The notes: a model not told the origin generated them from the sequence alone. 64,000 bases of DNA from Zantedeschia hybrid cultivar (GCA_030544215.1 JARZZO010000016.1:58135501-58199500), one strand, 5' to 3'. Shown: positions 45,412-58,841, counted from the first letter of the stretch. A program made the numbers and translations.

Positions 45412-45824
45412 TTAGGTCTTTTAAAAATTTTAAAAGTAAACTACAGGATAGTTTTAATATTTTTTCTATTAATAAACCACATTTAAAAAGCATGAGAGAT
45501 AACCTACCTCTAAAAGCTAGAGGCAGAGTGATCCAAAAATTCTGCAAAGTAAACAAAATGTCTAGTTTACTTTCATGTATTTTTTGGCAAATCAAACATA
45601 GTTGCCACGGTTTTAAGATCCGTTAGATTTTACTAGCTTTAAAACTGGCAATATTAAAATATTAGAAAATTATGGCATTTGCGGTATACCGAACGTACCT
45701 AGGTAATTTAATTGGCCAACATATTTATAATTTCTCTTAGTGGGTAGAATTAGAATTTGAACAATGTTAACATTTTTTTTTTTTTTCAAGTAGATAATTT
45801 TTCCATAGTTACCGTGACTATTTT

Positions 45825-46473
45825 GTATATACGAGTAATACTTATTACACTGAGGGTCAGTGTAGTAAGCTGAGTCATCTTGCAATGCAATATGTCACTG
45901 ATCTAGTTGGGTGGGACACACGGGTTGGATAATTTTTTCAACAGGTGAGCTGCACATATATTAAATGTGTGTGTAGGATTCTAAGCATGACAAATGTGCA
46001 TACACCTGACAAATATTACGTGAGCACGATAAATACTATTGGTCATCCCCAAGAGACATTTGTCATGCTTAAAAATTATTTGTCATCTCTATACACCTGT
46101 GTACAAATTTTTTGGTATGACAAATATTTTACAAACATAACAATCAGTTCGTAGGCATGACAAATAGTAGTTATCATCCCTATGCATATCTGCATAGATT
46201 TATAGGCATGATAAATGTTTTTCAAGCACGACAAATGCTTCATGGGCATGATAAATTAGTATTTATCATGCCCACGAAATATTTGTCACGCGTAGGCACA
46301 TTTGTCTCACTCAGAGTCATGCACTTGCATTTAATGTTTGTATGACCCACTTGTTGAAAATGTTGCCCAATCCATGTACCCCCCACCCAACTAGACCAAT
46401 GACATCTTGCAATGGCAAGATGATTTAGTTTGCTATATTGACTCTCAGTGCATCAAGTATTACTCGTCTATAC
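45825..46473. mobile_element. MITE-like element with long terminal inverted repeats and an internal motif array
   Basis: The left arm (45825-about 45975) and the reverse complement of the right arm (about 46315-46473) align over about 145 bp: GTATATACGAGTAATACTT / GTATAGACGAGTAATACTT, then CACTGAG.GTCA, CATCTTGCAATG, CTAGTTGGGTGGG and TTTTTCAACA.GTG. The centre (45980-46320) has about a dozen copies of GCATGACAAAT or variants in both orientations. No ORF. I could not fix a target duplication, so the superfamily is open. Confidence 0.75.
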
Positions 46474-48126
46474 ATAAGATTACTTTGGGTTCAAAGGATC
46501 AATCATAAAAAGAAATATTCATTTTTCATATATGTTCCTTAAAAAGAAGAAAATAAAACTTTGTACCCTATTTAGTTGGAATATTAGCTTCCATATACCA
46601 CTACTTTAGACATTAATGTTTTTAAAAATGGGATAATCTCATATTAACCACTCTTGTCCAATTTCAAAAACAATATGCTTACTTGCATATTATCCTACAT
46701 ACCCTCTTAATATTTATAATGTTTTAAAATTGCCATAGCAACAGAATATTTGATATGTATAAATGTTTCATATATGCTCACTAAGATAGTACATTTGATA
46801 AGTATGTTATTTTTTAAGGATATGTAGGATAATATTCACGTAAGCATGGCATTTTAAAATTTATCCTACAAGATTGTTAACATGAAATTATCTCTTTTAA
46901 ACTATATAATACTAATACTAAAATTAATATTTGAAGAATACAGATGGCATCCGAAAGGGAAGGAGAGAGTTAGCCTTATTGGACATGAGAAAGGAAGAGG
47001 AGAAGCCTTGAGATTCTTAAAAATTATATTGTAATATTTTAATGCAAGTCACCCCTTTATTAAATTTGTCATGTCAACTAATTTTGTTGGTCTATGTTAT
47101 TAAAATTTATAGAGTATAAGAAAACACCAACTATTTACAATAGTGTCAAAATTTTTACTAATAGAGCTATCTAATATACTGACTAAACATCCCATTTAAA
47201 TATTGTTATTTTAAAAAATCTCCATGACTAAGTTTTTTCCCTCATTTGGCAACTAGGCTTATTTTTTTAATAAACGTTTTCATTTTTTAAAGTCATCTCG
47301 GTCAAAACTTTTTCCCCATTCTTATAAAGTTGATTGTCAAATGGATAGTTGGTCGTTCTAAGGTTTTTCACTGGACATTGTAATCGACCTCAATTGAGGA
47401 GATTAATCTTGGGGTGATATAATGGTGACGTTTGTTTGCTCAAGATATGTTGTAGGGTTTTTTTTAAGCAAAGTATTACTAATTTAATACCATATATGAT
47501 ACTACTCTTTAAGACGATAAGGGGGGGGATTATATTGAAAATATAATTGTCTTGAGAAGACCTAGAGGCAGGGAAAAGGAAAATGTGGGGGAAATAATGA
47601 AATTAGGGTTAAACGGAGCTCCTAAGTACTGGTTTGATAGGAGAATAAGAGTAGAATAAATAGTCTTATTCTTAGAATAAGACTAATTCTAATTTGATAG
47701 GTAAAATAGTTTTTTTCACGTTAGAATTGTTTATACTAGAATAAGAATAATAAGTAATTCGACTTTAAATCTAAAAATTATTTATTCTTTTTATTCCGTC
47801 AATAAGTCCTACGAAACTATCAAAATTAAATGTCCCTTATTCTAGCATACAATATTTTGGAAAAGTAATTCTGAATAACTTATTCCGTAAACAATTAGTT
47901 TTTAAAAATTCTTGAGTTAGATACAGGAGCTCTTATGTAAGAATACAAATTTGTAAACTGTGTCAATGTTCAGATTTTGTTAATCTAATTACAGTTCAAA
48001 AATACTATGCAAAACTCATTTATTAGACTGCGATCAAACGATCCGACGCTTGCCGGTTACCATTGACGTCCCTATCAAGCATTAGACTTAGCTTTCTCTA
48101 AGCCAATCAAAAGGGATGCATCCAAA
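46474..48126. other. AT-rich intergenic region
   Basis: No gene seen. 47630-47890 contains repeated AGAATAAG/CTTATTCT words and TTTGATAGG near 47629 and 47692 with CTATCAAA near 47816, possibly a small decayed inverted-repeat element; I could not define its ends. Confidence 0.4.
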
Positions 48127-48306
48127 ACCATCTCAAAATCTAAGTTAGAAAAATAATATAGGTTAATGACTTATCTTACTCTATAGACCTACTTAATAAG
48201 AGTCAAACAAGATCAGACCATCTCAAAACCTAAGTTAGAAAAATAAGATAGACTAATGACTCATCTTACTCATAAACCTACTTAATAAGAGTCAAATAAG
48301 ATCAGG
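48127..48306. repeat. Tandem duplication of a 90-bp unit
   Basis: Two adjacent copies (48127-48216 and 48217-48306) starting ACCATCTCAAAA, both ending around AGTCAAAYAAGATCAG, about 90% alike. Confidence 0.85.
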
Positions 48307-48369
48307 TCATTAGATTTTGATTACTCAATTGGGCACTCTGACCCCTTTCCCATATCCCCTGGATCAAGG

Positions 48370-49614
48370 AAGAACAGCTACCCACCACCAAACACTACTG
48401 TTCCCGGTGGGTAGATTACTTGTTGAGTTGTTTGTTTGTCTCAACGAGGAATGAGGACATTGGCGGCTTCCACCACCCTGCCACCCCCCAGCCCAAGTGG
48501 AGTACGACCCTGCGCCACCTTGTGGGGGCAGACCAGGCCTACGCCCAGCTCCCTGCGCACAGTCCCACCCATAACCTCCACCACCACCACTTTCAAGTTT
48601 TCCACCACACTGCAGAAGAACAGCTGCAACAAACGCACACCACCCCCACCCGCCCTGTGGGCAGTTCAAAAACTTTTGAAGCGCCCAACCCCGTCTTTTT
48701 CTCCCTTCCACCAACAAACCCTCTTCTTCTCTTCAGCTTCCGCCACTTCTCTCTTCACCTCACTGGCAGTAAAAAAGAAGAGGAGGAAAAGGAGAAGTTT
48801 TGAACAGGGAGCTGGCTGGGAGTTTCTTCTGAAAACTCTCCCCCCCAAGAAGCTCCAACAGTGCTTTCAGGTGGGTTTCCAAGTTTCCAGCTTTCCATTC
48901 CTAACCCATCCCTTTCACCCACATTAACTGATTCATCCATTGCTGTACTCCATTTTCACCTTTCTCTGTCGTTACACGTTGCTCTCTTTCTACCTGTGGC
49001 AAGAAAGTTTCCGCCTTGGCAACTTCTGACTGAGGGGTGTCAGCTTGTGAGGATAGAAGGTAGGGAGAGAGGAAACCGAAGAAAAAACGCATCTTTTTTC
49101 ATCTTTCTCCGACTCACATGCTCTTTGGAATTCTTCTACTTCTACCACTCCGTAACAAATCGAAATCACCATCCGGGTACACGAAATATTCTTTTTTGAG
49201 TTTGACCTCCCATCCGCTTCATTTAATATTCCTCATTCTCTTAACTCCTGCGAAGCAGATGAACGTTGCAAGCTAAAAAAAATCCCTTTTTTTGGCAGGA
49301 GGAGGTGGAAGGGGGGCCAATCCGCACGCGCCCACGTCAGGCGAAGGCCACGCACAGAGGAGGAGAGGTTTAAAAAAGGGAATGGTTTTGAGAACGCATC
49401 AATAATTTGGGTTTATAATAGTGGATCATTGCTCCGCCCTCGGATTCCATTCTATATTGTTTCCACCTCCCCTTGATACTTTCATGGGAAGGATCCCCTA
49501 CATGTTACCCTTGTGTCGCTGTTGCTCCGCAGATTTGTAGCAGCTGTGCTCTTTTTGTTGTTGCTGCTGTTGGGTCTTTCTTAGATTTCCCAAAAGGGGC
49601 TCGTTGATAGAGAC
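48370..49614 (+). other. Upstream region and probable 5' UTR/promoter of the ankyrin gene
   Basis: C-, T- and CT-rich sequence with several overlapping short ORFs on both strands (for example 48436-48927), none of which I recognise. An upstream non-coding exon with donor GGTGGG near 48870 is possible but not provable without transcripts. The last 180 bp before the ATG lack stop-free coding in the gene frame. Confidence 0.4.
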
Positions 49615-52600
49615 ATGGCATGGCATGCCATGGCAATTGCAGCAGGTGCCGACGAGCTGGCATTGCCTTCTCAGAGGCTTGTTGAAGCTGCCCTGAGGGG
49701 GGAGGTGGACAGTTTGGAGGACACCTTGGGCACCTCTGGGCTGGTGGATGTGAACTACGTTGGGACTGTGAGCCTAAGGATGAAGTGTGTGGAGACTGTG
49801 CTCCGGGAGGAGCAGGCCGATGAGGTCAGAATCGTGTATGCGGAGTTCCGAACTGATGTCACGGCGCTTTTCGCTGCCGCCCATTCTGGCCATGCCGAGA
49901 TTGTCAGAAAGCTGCTGGTAATCCGCCTTCTTTTGCTTTTCCTCCCCTCATGTTTCTTGCTTTTGTTTGTTTTAAGTGATGTCACATTTCCCTTTGTAAT
50001 TCTCCACATAACTACTCTCCTAGATGAGTTGCTCATATATGATTGTGATTGGGGTATTATCTATTATTTTTATTCCAAGGATGGATTATCCACTTTCTTT
50101 ATTGTGGTTCTTTTTTTCTATTATGGATTAACCACTTCTTTCAAATATGAGATGTGACACTGCTCATAATTTACTCAGTCTAATTTAATGAAACCACTAG
50201 GCATAGTTAGTTTCATCGTTACCTCTGCTTTAGAAGTACTTTGCTACAAGATTTATATTTGATGTATGATTCCATGTGATGAACTACTGCAGTCTGTTGT
50301 TCCTCAGTTCTTGCGAAGGTAATCTAAGTTTCTCATTTGCATCAGAGATTTGCATTTATTTGTTTCTGCAGAGATTTACATAGAGATGAACTTGAGATTT
50401 AGAAAATCTAGAAATCCATGTGTTCTTATAAATTAGATATCTGTTGTGGTTCCAAATCAATCCATCTTTTGGGTGATTCATTGTAACACTCATTTGACAA
50501 GATGATGAACGATGACAACTAATATCCTGCCCTTTCCTCCCAGTCAACAATCTGTTTCCCTATATCAAGCATTTCTTTGAGTTACTTGACCAGAAACAGA
50601 AGTACCCGAAAGCCATAGTGGCATAAATTAATTCATGTGTTTTGGTGATTGTACGGAGGGAAGGCTGACACAGCAGATCTCGGAATCCTTGCACTATGAG
50701 AACACACCCTGATTTGAATTATAAAGTATTTATAAATTTAGGCTTGCTGGAATCATGCACTCCAGCTGAGTCCTCCAAGATGTCATCATCACAAAACCTT
50801 CTTCCATCAACTTGGTGCTGTCTAGGACCCAAAGGCTCAAAATCCCAATGGTTCCAAAAAGGTCTTGTAGATGGTTGCCATCTTCTTTGCATTTATTATG
50901 CTAAAACTTGATAGACATCGGTTACAGGTAGTGGAAAGAGCCATTTGAAGGGTGCCAAGAACCTAAATGATGCCTAGTTGGCTAATAGCCATAGACTGAA
51001 ACTCAAGGGGACAACGTTCTTATGTTTCAGAAACTACAAAAAGGATCAACAAATCAGATGTATTGAAAAGTGGGGCCAGCAGTAAAAACAATAAAAGAAA
51101 CAAAGTCAATGTTACTGTTTGTCTCTCAAAATATGAGCGTTTTAAGGAAGCTGTCTCTGTTGTGTTAGATTTCTCATTTGCTGTTTTGAGGAACAGTTCA
51201 CAAGAGGAGCTGTAATAAACCAATTCTTAAGTTCTGATACTTCCCCAGTGATGGATGTACACTAAGGAGAGTGCCCTAGATCATGTTAAGAACTGTCATC
51301 TATCAAGGTCAATTCCGTCTTACTTTGGACCTGATTTCAGCTCTTTTAGAGTGATAAAATTCTAACTTTACTCCTAAGAAGGGATCCTTTGTTCTAGATA
51401 ATCAAGTGGTAAGATGTTGATGATGATGCTGTAAATGATATGCCTTTCCAATTGACAGATGCTTGGCAAAGAAGTTGGTACCATGTATTGTTGGTTGATT
51501 GATTCTAGGCTGATGGCTGGTTGCAAAATTGGCCTCGACTCTTTTTTAGTGATTGAATGATCATAAATTGATGGGATTGGATTGCATGTCTATAAGGTTT
51601 TGGTAATAGTTGTTGATGCACTTGCCATCAACGTAGGAACAGTTACATATATGTTGGCATATTTGAAACGTGTTAATCTGTTAAAGAACTATAAACGACT
51701 TAGGACATGGTCAAATGGTAGGCAGAACTTACATACATGCCCCAGCATGCTTCAACAACTATTCGTATGCATTAGATCTCTACAAATGAAATGCAGCCTT
51801 AGTAAAAGTTCTGTGATCGCCGAGTATATGAATTGTTCACAAGTAATGACCAGAGCATAGTTACCAAGATGGAAAATGAAAGTGGGAAGTTAAACGTAAA
51901 TTGAACAAGAAACACTTTCTTTGGTAAGATTTCAAATGACAAATTAAGGTGAAACAAGAAACAAATGCAACAACATAAGACAAGGTTCAATACTTCTTAG
52001 GGTCTAAATGAATTTCTCAGTAACCATGGGCCACACACCCTAAAGTGGAGATGCATATCGTGCCAGCAGTATGAGAAGAAATATCACAAGTCTATTTTAG
52101 TAATAAAATATCATTATTATAATTTATGATTCAAAAGAAAACCTTCTACCACAGTGCTTAGTATATATCATCTTTATGATTCACTATCTTTTCTATTTGT
52201 ACCAATATTTTAATTTTTTCTGAAGGTGGCCATCAGCCATATTTCATTATAGCAAAGAGATTAAAGCCAAATAAAAGGTATCGATTATGAAACTAGCAAT
52301 TTTACTTTCCCAGATGCCAATTTACTTGATGTAAATCACTGTAGGTAGATTTGCACTACCTAGATAAATCACTGGAGGTAGATTTACATTACCCAGATCC
52401 TTCCAGGGGTGTAAACGAGTCGAGTCGAGCCGAGTATCACCTTACTCGAACTCGGCTTGATCCTTTTAAGTTAAGCTTGAACTCTGCTAGAACTTGTTCG
52501 AGTATGAGATGGCCGTTCGAACTTGGCTCGTTGAAATACTTGCTGAGTCCGAGCCCAAACTTATTCATCAAAGGAAAAGTTTTATGTTAGTACGTGGGCT

Positions 52601-55600
52601 TCCATTTGGATGCTTTCACATCCAAAGGCCCAAAAACCTACACACTTGGAGCTTAGCTGGTACAACATACACCTGCCGTCAGCCAGCTCAGGAGAGACAG
52701 ATTCAAACTTTTAAAAGTTCCTCCCGTGAACGTGCAAGATGCTGGGGGGGTGGGGAGGGCTTTAAAGAGGGTGCTGGGCTCTAATTCTTTGAACCTTCCG
52801 ATGTTGGACTAAACTTCCAACACAGTAACTGACCAGCATCCATGCAGCCAGCCGATTAGGTCTGAAATGTTTCAAGAATATTTAGGTTATTGGTTAAAGT
52901 AATTTTTTTATAATCTAAAATAAATTTATAAGTTTAAATTATTAATCGAGCTGTTCACGAGCTTAAACGAGCCGAGCACATTAGTGTTCGGACTTGGCTT
53001 GTTTATAAATCGAGCTTAAAATCTTGTTCAAACTCGGCTCGTTTACTTAATAAATGAGCTGGGTTTCGAGTAACAACCGAATCAAGCTCGAGCTATTCGT
53101 TGAGCATATTGGTTCATTTACACCTTTAGATCCTTCATCACTAGAGGAGTCAAGAGTCCTTGTACTGCATACATGCTGGACAAGATAATCAATTTGATCA
53201 TTCGTTTTAGTTCATATCTCACCCGGCTGGGGGCTCAAACCCCCCACATCATTGAGTGGGGAATCCAAGAACCCACAGTTTTGCTTGTAGGCCTCTGGCC
53301 CCCTGCCAGATATATATTTTTTTACTTGATACTATAGGCACAGCGGCTATCTTGATTAAGCACCATCAATTCCCACTGCTAGATGGGTCCTTGGAAGCCT
53401 TTCTTTTTTTGAACGTGGATTTCACCATGTATTTGTTAAGTAAAAAGGTAAATGAAGTTATGAAAGCCTCATTTAACACAGTTCAATAGATGCTTGGCCA
53501 TGTATTATATTGTAATGCAATCACATGTAGCTATTAGCAGTAAGAAATTAAGGTTACATGTTATGTGACCTTCTCATTGTCCTTTTGATATACCAAATCC
53601 ACTGCCATTTTTGTTACAGTGGAAAGTTCTCTGTCAAGAATGTTGCTTTCAAGTTTGTTATACTTTTCGCTGATTGTTTAAGGTATGATGCCTAAGTCTC
53701 ATTTTGTATTCATTTTCCTCATCTCAATTAAGTTCTTATAAGGATACCATTTCCTGAGTTCGCCTCTGAAGTTGGTCGAGTATCATGACTGTACGTCAAC
53801 CAAGTAGCTCCACCGCCAAACTGATATATCAATCGTGTGTACTTAAAATCCACTGTGTGTGCCAGTGAGTCTTCGGAATTATTATTAAATACTGAGGAGC
53901 TGGATTTGTGTTGAAGACATTTGAAATAAATGGAGAACAGGAGTGGTGTGGAGGAGGATGCCAAGATTCAAAAAGCATTAAGAAAGAGAATACAACCGGA
54001 CAGATAGTGAAAGGTGAGAACTATTTGGAGAAACCTTCTGTTAAGGAGATGTGATGAGCATGTGACACATGAAATCAGGTGCCCCAATCTTGAAATGATA
54101 CAATGTTTCGAAGTTGCACCTCCATTGACCTTGAACAGGAAGTTCTTTGGGTTGAACACATTTTTGTATCAACAGATGACTGCACCATAAAAAAGGGAAA
54201 GGCTTCAGATGCATTGCCAAACATCTTGGAGTATCAATAGTTTTGCTGTACTACAAATTTTGCTTCCATTTTTGCAAAAAGGCAAAATAAAAAGAAGAGT
54301 AATACAAGGGTCAAGAGAGAAATGGGGACAATAAGCTGGATGTCCAAGATACTATTGTCGATACAAATGCCTATGCAAATCAGCTACATGAAATGCCCAA
54401 AATGTCTTTTTGGTTGGTGTTTGCCTGCTTGGAGATTTAATAAATGGATGCCAGTATATCTACTCCAGCTTGAATTTGGAGTTAGTGATATAGTCAGAGC
54501 AGTGGCAAGTTGAATGCAAGGACCCAACAAATATGGTTCTTTATGTGCATATATCCGCAAAGCTTTCAAATCACACTTACATCTGTTAGAATAATCCCCC
54601 ATCGAAAAAGGGACAAAAGAAAACAATGCTTAAATACATGGTTACTCAAAGAGTCGAAGCCTTAAGGTTTTGAGTTGGATGGCCCAATAACTTCAATATG
54701 GTATGAGGGCCCATAGTTATGAACTGGGCCACGAACCACGTATTTATGGTCCACGCGATAGAGCCTAAAATCAGCCTACACGTAAGGGAGTGTGTTAGAA
54801 TAATCCCACATCGAAAAGGGACAAAAGAAACAATGCTTAAATAGATGGTGCCTACTTCACTCAAAGCCTTAAGGTTTTGAGTTGGATGGCCTGATAACTT
54901 CAAGAATGTCAACATGCCAAAGGGAAAATACCCAAAAAAAGAAAAAAGAAAAAACATAGACTGTTGGTGATTGTTGCCTGTTGCACATCTGATATTTATT
55001 TATTTGGAATGTAGCCAAGGGCCACACTTCATGTCTGATGTTGATATCAAGAAATTCTACAATGACAAGTTCACAGAAATATAAGCATGTCTTTATCCAT
55101 TATACGTGCATCTTAAACCTTCAATACAGCACATTGACATGCTTTTATCTCCTGAGCTCACAATCAGCTCTAACATGATGACAAATTGTAAATTCGCATT
55201 CTATGCATGTTGTAATCTTACTTTTCTTTAGCAAATGTTTGAACAGCTGTCATTTGATAACTAGTGCATCATGGAAGCTCCTCCTATACCATCAGAGCCT
55301 GAGGAGTGTCTTAAGAACCAACAATACTGAGAACATCATTTCAACAATAAACAAGATAAATTCATAAGCCATGAGAGCTTAAAGGGAACAATGTTTATGT
55401 TGGCGTTTCATCATTTTGCAACCCACTAACTGTTTCATCATCCATTCGTTATCTTTTGGTTCTACTGGTGAGCAAACATGTATCTTGGTTGTGCTTACTT
55501 GTTGTTTTGCCTCCTGGCAGTCAGCTGGTTCAGATGTTAACCAAAAGTTATTTAGAGGCTATGCTACAACAGCTGCTGCCCGGCAAGGACACTGCAGCAT

Positions 55601-58307
55601 TCTTAGCATGCTTCTGAAAGGTGGTGCTTCTCAATCTGCTTGTGAAGACGCTCTGTTGGAGGCCAGTCTTTGTGGTGAGGCAGAAGCAGTTGAACTATTA
55701 ATCTGCTCTGATATGGCACGACCTGATGTCGCAGCACATGCCCTAGTCTCTGCGTGCTGCAGAGGTTTTGTTGATGTAGTCACAGCTTTGATCAAGGTAC
55801 TTTATAGGTGATCATCTTTCTAAAATTTGAAAGTTTTGAAATATGTCAATTTTTGAATCCGTAAAGCCTTTTGTTTTCAGAATGGAGTAGAAATAAATTG
55901 CATGGACAGAGTTCTATTGCGTTCCGCCAAGCCCACATTACATGCCAACGTGGATTGCACACCTTTGGTGGCTTCAATTGTCAGCCGACAAGTTTCTGTT
56001 GTGAAGTATCTTCTGGAGGTGATTATCTACTGCATTGTGACATCTATTCACTTTTTGGATCCTAATCATTGTTAGTTATGAGTGGAATTCAAAGATCTTC
56101 GAACCACTTTCATTTAAAGTTGAAGCACAATAAATTGTTGTATTATTTTTCTTGGAATTGGTAGTGAAACGTGTCTGTTGCTTCTTTGGCATACAGTCTT
56201 TTTCTAAAAAACTAATGCTGGTAATTGTGATTTGTTAGTCACTGTCCTATGGTGTAGTTGAGCCACAATGCTTGCCTCAGGATGCATAGTCTGTGCATTC
56301 CAAATGGCCTTGGGGTAAAGTGGTCAGGGATGAGTCCAGAATCTGATACTCTGTCTCAGGATTTAGCATTGACATTGCATTCAGAAGTGGAAACTTCTTG
56401 GAAGTGATGGCTTCTTAATCATAGTTTTCCTGAATGTGCTATCTAGAATTCCATTTTTCTCCTTTATAGCTTTCCTTTCCTCTATCGTCTGTTGATATCC
56501 ACATGTATACGCAAGTCTTTGATGCATACTGTATTTTGCAAGGCCTTTATAGGATCAAAGTTAAAAAGACCTTGTATATATGTATGGATGTATGTGTGTG
56601 TGTGTGTGGCTGTGTGTGTGTGTGTTTGTGTGTCTGCTTGTGTTACTGTAAACACTTGAGAATTTCTTTTGTTACCGTTGAAAATGATAACTTGGTACTG
56701 ACATTCAATATTTGATGCCTTAAATTCTAATTTTACATGGATATTCACCTTGTAATTTGTAGCATGGCGCAAAAACAGAGTGTCAAGTTCGGCTTGGCGC
56801 ATGGTCATGGGATCCAATATCTGGTGAAGAGCTAAGGGTTGGTGCATGCTTGGGTGAGCCATACAATGCTGCATGGTGTGCAGTTGAGTACTACGAATGT
56901 AGTGGGGAGATTCTCAACCTGCTTCTTCGACATGAACCTTCTCTTCTTGAGACCCCATATCTTGGGAGGACTCTTCTTTGTCATGCCATTTTATGTCAGA
57001 ACTCAAATGCCATGTGCGTTCTCCTTAATGCTGGTGCGAATTTCAAGTTCCCAATGAAAACAAAAGGACATGAATCATTTCCTTTGCACCTGGCTGCTAG
57101 ACTCGGCAATGCTTCCATTCTTAAACAGTTGATCATACACGGATGCAACGTGGATGCACGAACATCAACAGGTGAGACTGCGTTCATGGTTGCAGCACAA
57201 TCTGATCATGCAGAGGTTTTTCTAGAGCTACTTGTTGCAGGTGCGGACTTGGGCCTAGTCAGTGATTCGGGTTATAGTGCAGTTAAATTAGCACAGAGAA
57301 GCTCCTTTGCGTCCAGCATTGTCAGTATTCTTTCTCAGGCAGTCAGTGCTGGTGCTAATCTTCATTCGACCGATCTCAGTGTATTCTCTCCATTGCACTT
57401 TGCCGCTGAAAGTGGCAACCCAGAGTTGCTTCAAATGATCATGCGTTTCTCTACCAGGGATCTAAACAGGCTGGATGGGTCAGGGATGACTCCTGTGATG
57501 GTTTCACTAAAGGCTGGCCATGTCGAATCTTTCCGCCTCTTACTGATGGCTGGATCAGATATATCCATAGAAGCATCAGATGGAAGGACATTGATGTCAT
57601 TCATTCAGCTTGAGTCTTCCACTTCTGATAGGGAACAATTTGAACGAGCCTTGCTCAATGCAGTACTTGCTAATGTGTTGACAGATCATTCAACATTCAA
57701 GCCTCTTCACTATGCAGCTCGTGTAGGGGATGTCTCATCATTGGTTCAGCTCTTAAAAATGGACTTTACCATTAATTCATTGGACGAGGATGGTTACTCC
57801 CCTCTCATGCTTGCTGCCATGGAAGGGCATGCTGATGCATGCAAACTTCTACTGTTGCAAGGAGGTGCAGATTGTGGACTTGTCAATGCCCGGGGAGAGA
57901 CAGCTTTAGCTTTGACAAGGAGAAGCAGAAGTAACAAGGTTGCAGAGGGGGTGCTACTTGATCACCTGGCAAGGTCTCATGTGCTCATAGGTGAGGATCT
58001 TTTCAAACACACACGTGAGGGGCGAGGCATGCCGCACAAGAAGACTGTCCGGATGCTCATGTCTGGCGTGCTGACGTGGGGAACAACAAGAAGAAGGAAT
58101 GTGTTCTGTAAAGAGGCAGTGGCAGGGGCCAGCCTGAACTTTTTGAAGAATCGAAGGCAGGATGGTATAGATGAAAAAAAGATGATTTTCCGAGTGGTAA
58201 CACATACAGGAAGAGAGGTGCATTTTGAGGCAGAAAGCACTTTTAATTTGGAGCTCTGGGTTCGTGGCATCCATCTCATCACCAAGGAGGCAGTGTCAAG
58301 TGGTTAA
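49615..58307 (+). CDS. Ankyrin-repeat protein with C-terminal PH-like region (host gene, four exons)
   Basis: Exons by my reconstruction: 49615-49917, 55521-55796, 55881-56018, 56763-58307; all introns are GT-AG and phase 0, giving 753 residues. About a dozen ankyrin repeats can be seen between residues 80 and 590 (ALFAAAHSGHAEIVRKLL, HALVSACCRGFVDVV, PLHLAARLGNASIL, PLHYAARVGDVSSL, PLMLAAMEGHADACKLLL). A conserved LGAWSWD motif follows the exon 3/4 join. The last 110 residues (CKEAVAGASL...MIFRVVTHTGREVHF...ELWVRGIHLIT) resemble the PH-like tail of a plant ankyrin family. No signal peptide or membrane span seen. Ankyrin repeats bind proteins, PH-like tails may bind lipids; the true role is unknown. 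ATG 49615 or 49630 could be used. No breaks: this is the one clearly functional host gene. Confidence 0.9.
52404..53128. mobile_element. Non-autonomous hAT-type element in intron 1 of the ankyrin gene
   Basis: 725 bp with ends CAGGGGTGTAAACGA and, on the opposite strand, TAAAGGTGTAAATGA, flanked by the perfect 8-bp duplication GATCCTTC (52396-52403 and 53129-53136). The sub-terminal parts are rich in CGAGCCGAG/CTCGGCTCG words. It carries no transposase. The 8-bp duplication and terminal sequence fit plant hAT elements. Confidence 0.85.
54584..54910 (+). mobile_element. Miniature LTR element (TRIM-like) in intron 1 of the ankyrin gene
   Basis: Two direct repeats of about 112 bp start TGTTAGAATAATCCC (54584 and 54793) and end near GATAACTTCA. 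After the first lies TGGTATGAGGGCC (54699), a decayed iMet PBS; before the second lies the purine tract AAGGGAG. Total about 325 bp, no coding region. The 3' limit and target duplication are not resolved. Confidence 0.65.
56590..56633. repeat. (TG)n microsatellite in intron 3 of the ankyrin gene
   Basis: Two long TG runs broken by GGC and TTT, 744-bp intron 56019-56762. Likely length-polymorphic. Confidence 0.9.
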
Positions 58308-58698
58308 TACGAACACTGTAAATGCTGGTTGGAGAACCAAGTTTGGGCCGGTCGTTGGAGATACTGAATAGGTTTCAGATCTACTGTATGTTGTTAAGTT
58401 TCTGTAATCTGTAGTTTTCTCCTTTTTTTCTTGAGGGATGGTGATTATGCAGGCCCTCTGTTGAAGCCAAATTTTGCTTCCGCAAAGTTATACTGCATCA
58501 TATATTTCCAATTATGTGTAGCTGTAGAGAGATACATCACTACTGTATTGTACATGAATTCCTCAAAAACGAACCTTGTCTTGTTAATATCACCAGGAGG
58601 AGGGTAATTCTGTAATGCGTCAGGTATGTTTCTGCCAACACAATGCACAGGGCTGACAACTTTTCTGAGTGGTATTCCTTGACACTGCAAATTATAAC
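58308..58698. other. 3' flank of the ankyrin gene
   Basis: Contains the likely 3' UTR. No clear polyadenylation hexamer was settled on, and no further gene is seen before the next LTR. Confidence 0.4.
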
Positions 58699-58825
58699 TG
58701 TTAGAGTTAAGGATATTAGTTTTAATTTATAGTATTCTTAGGACACAATGTTCCGTGTGTGTCTAGGTATATAATATATTGTTCTCCCATTAATTAGGTT
58801 AATCAATTCTATTTTCCTCTAAACA
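58699..58825 (+). repeat. 5' LTR of copia 3
   Basis: About 127-130 bp, TGTTAGAGTTAAGG to CCTCTAAACA, immediately before the PBS; the 3' copy is outside the window, so the end is set by the TG...CA rule and the PBS. Confidence 0.7.
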
Positions 58826-58828
58826 ACA

Positions 58829-58841
58829 TGGTATCTGAGCC
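58829..58841 (+). promoter_or_regulatory. Primer binding site of copia 3
   Basis: TGGTATCTGAGCC, a one-mismatch form of the iMet PBS. Confidence 0.8.

Noticed and set aside
48436..48927. 163-codon ORF upstream of the ankyrin gene
   Set aside because: Thr/Pro/Ser-rich, overlapping open frames on both strands, no domain, likely UTR or promoter.
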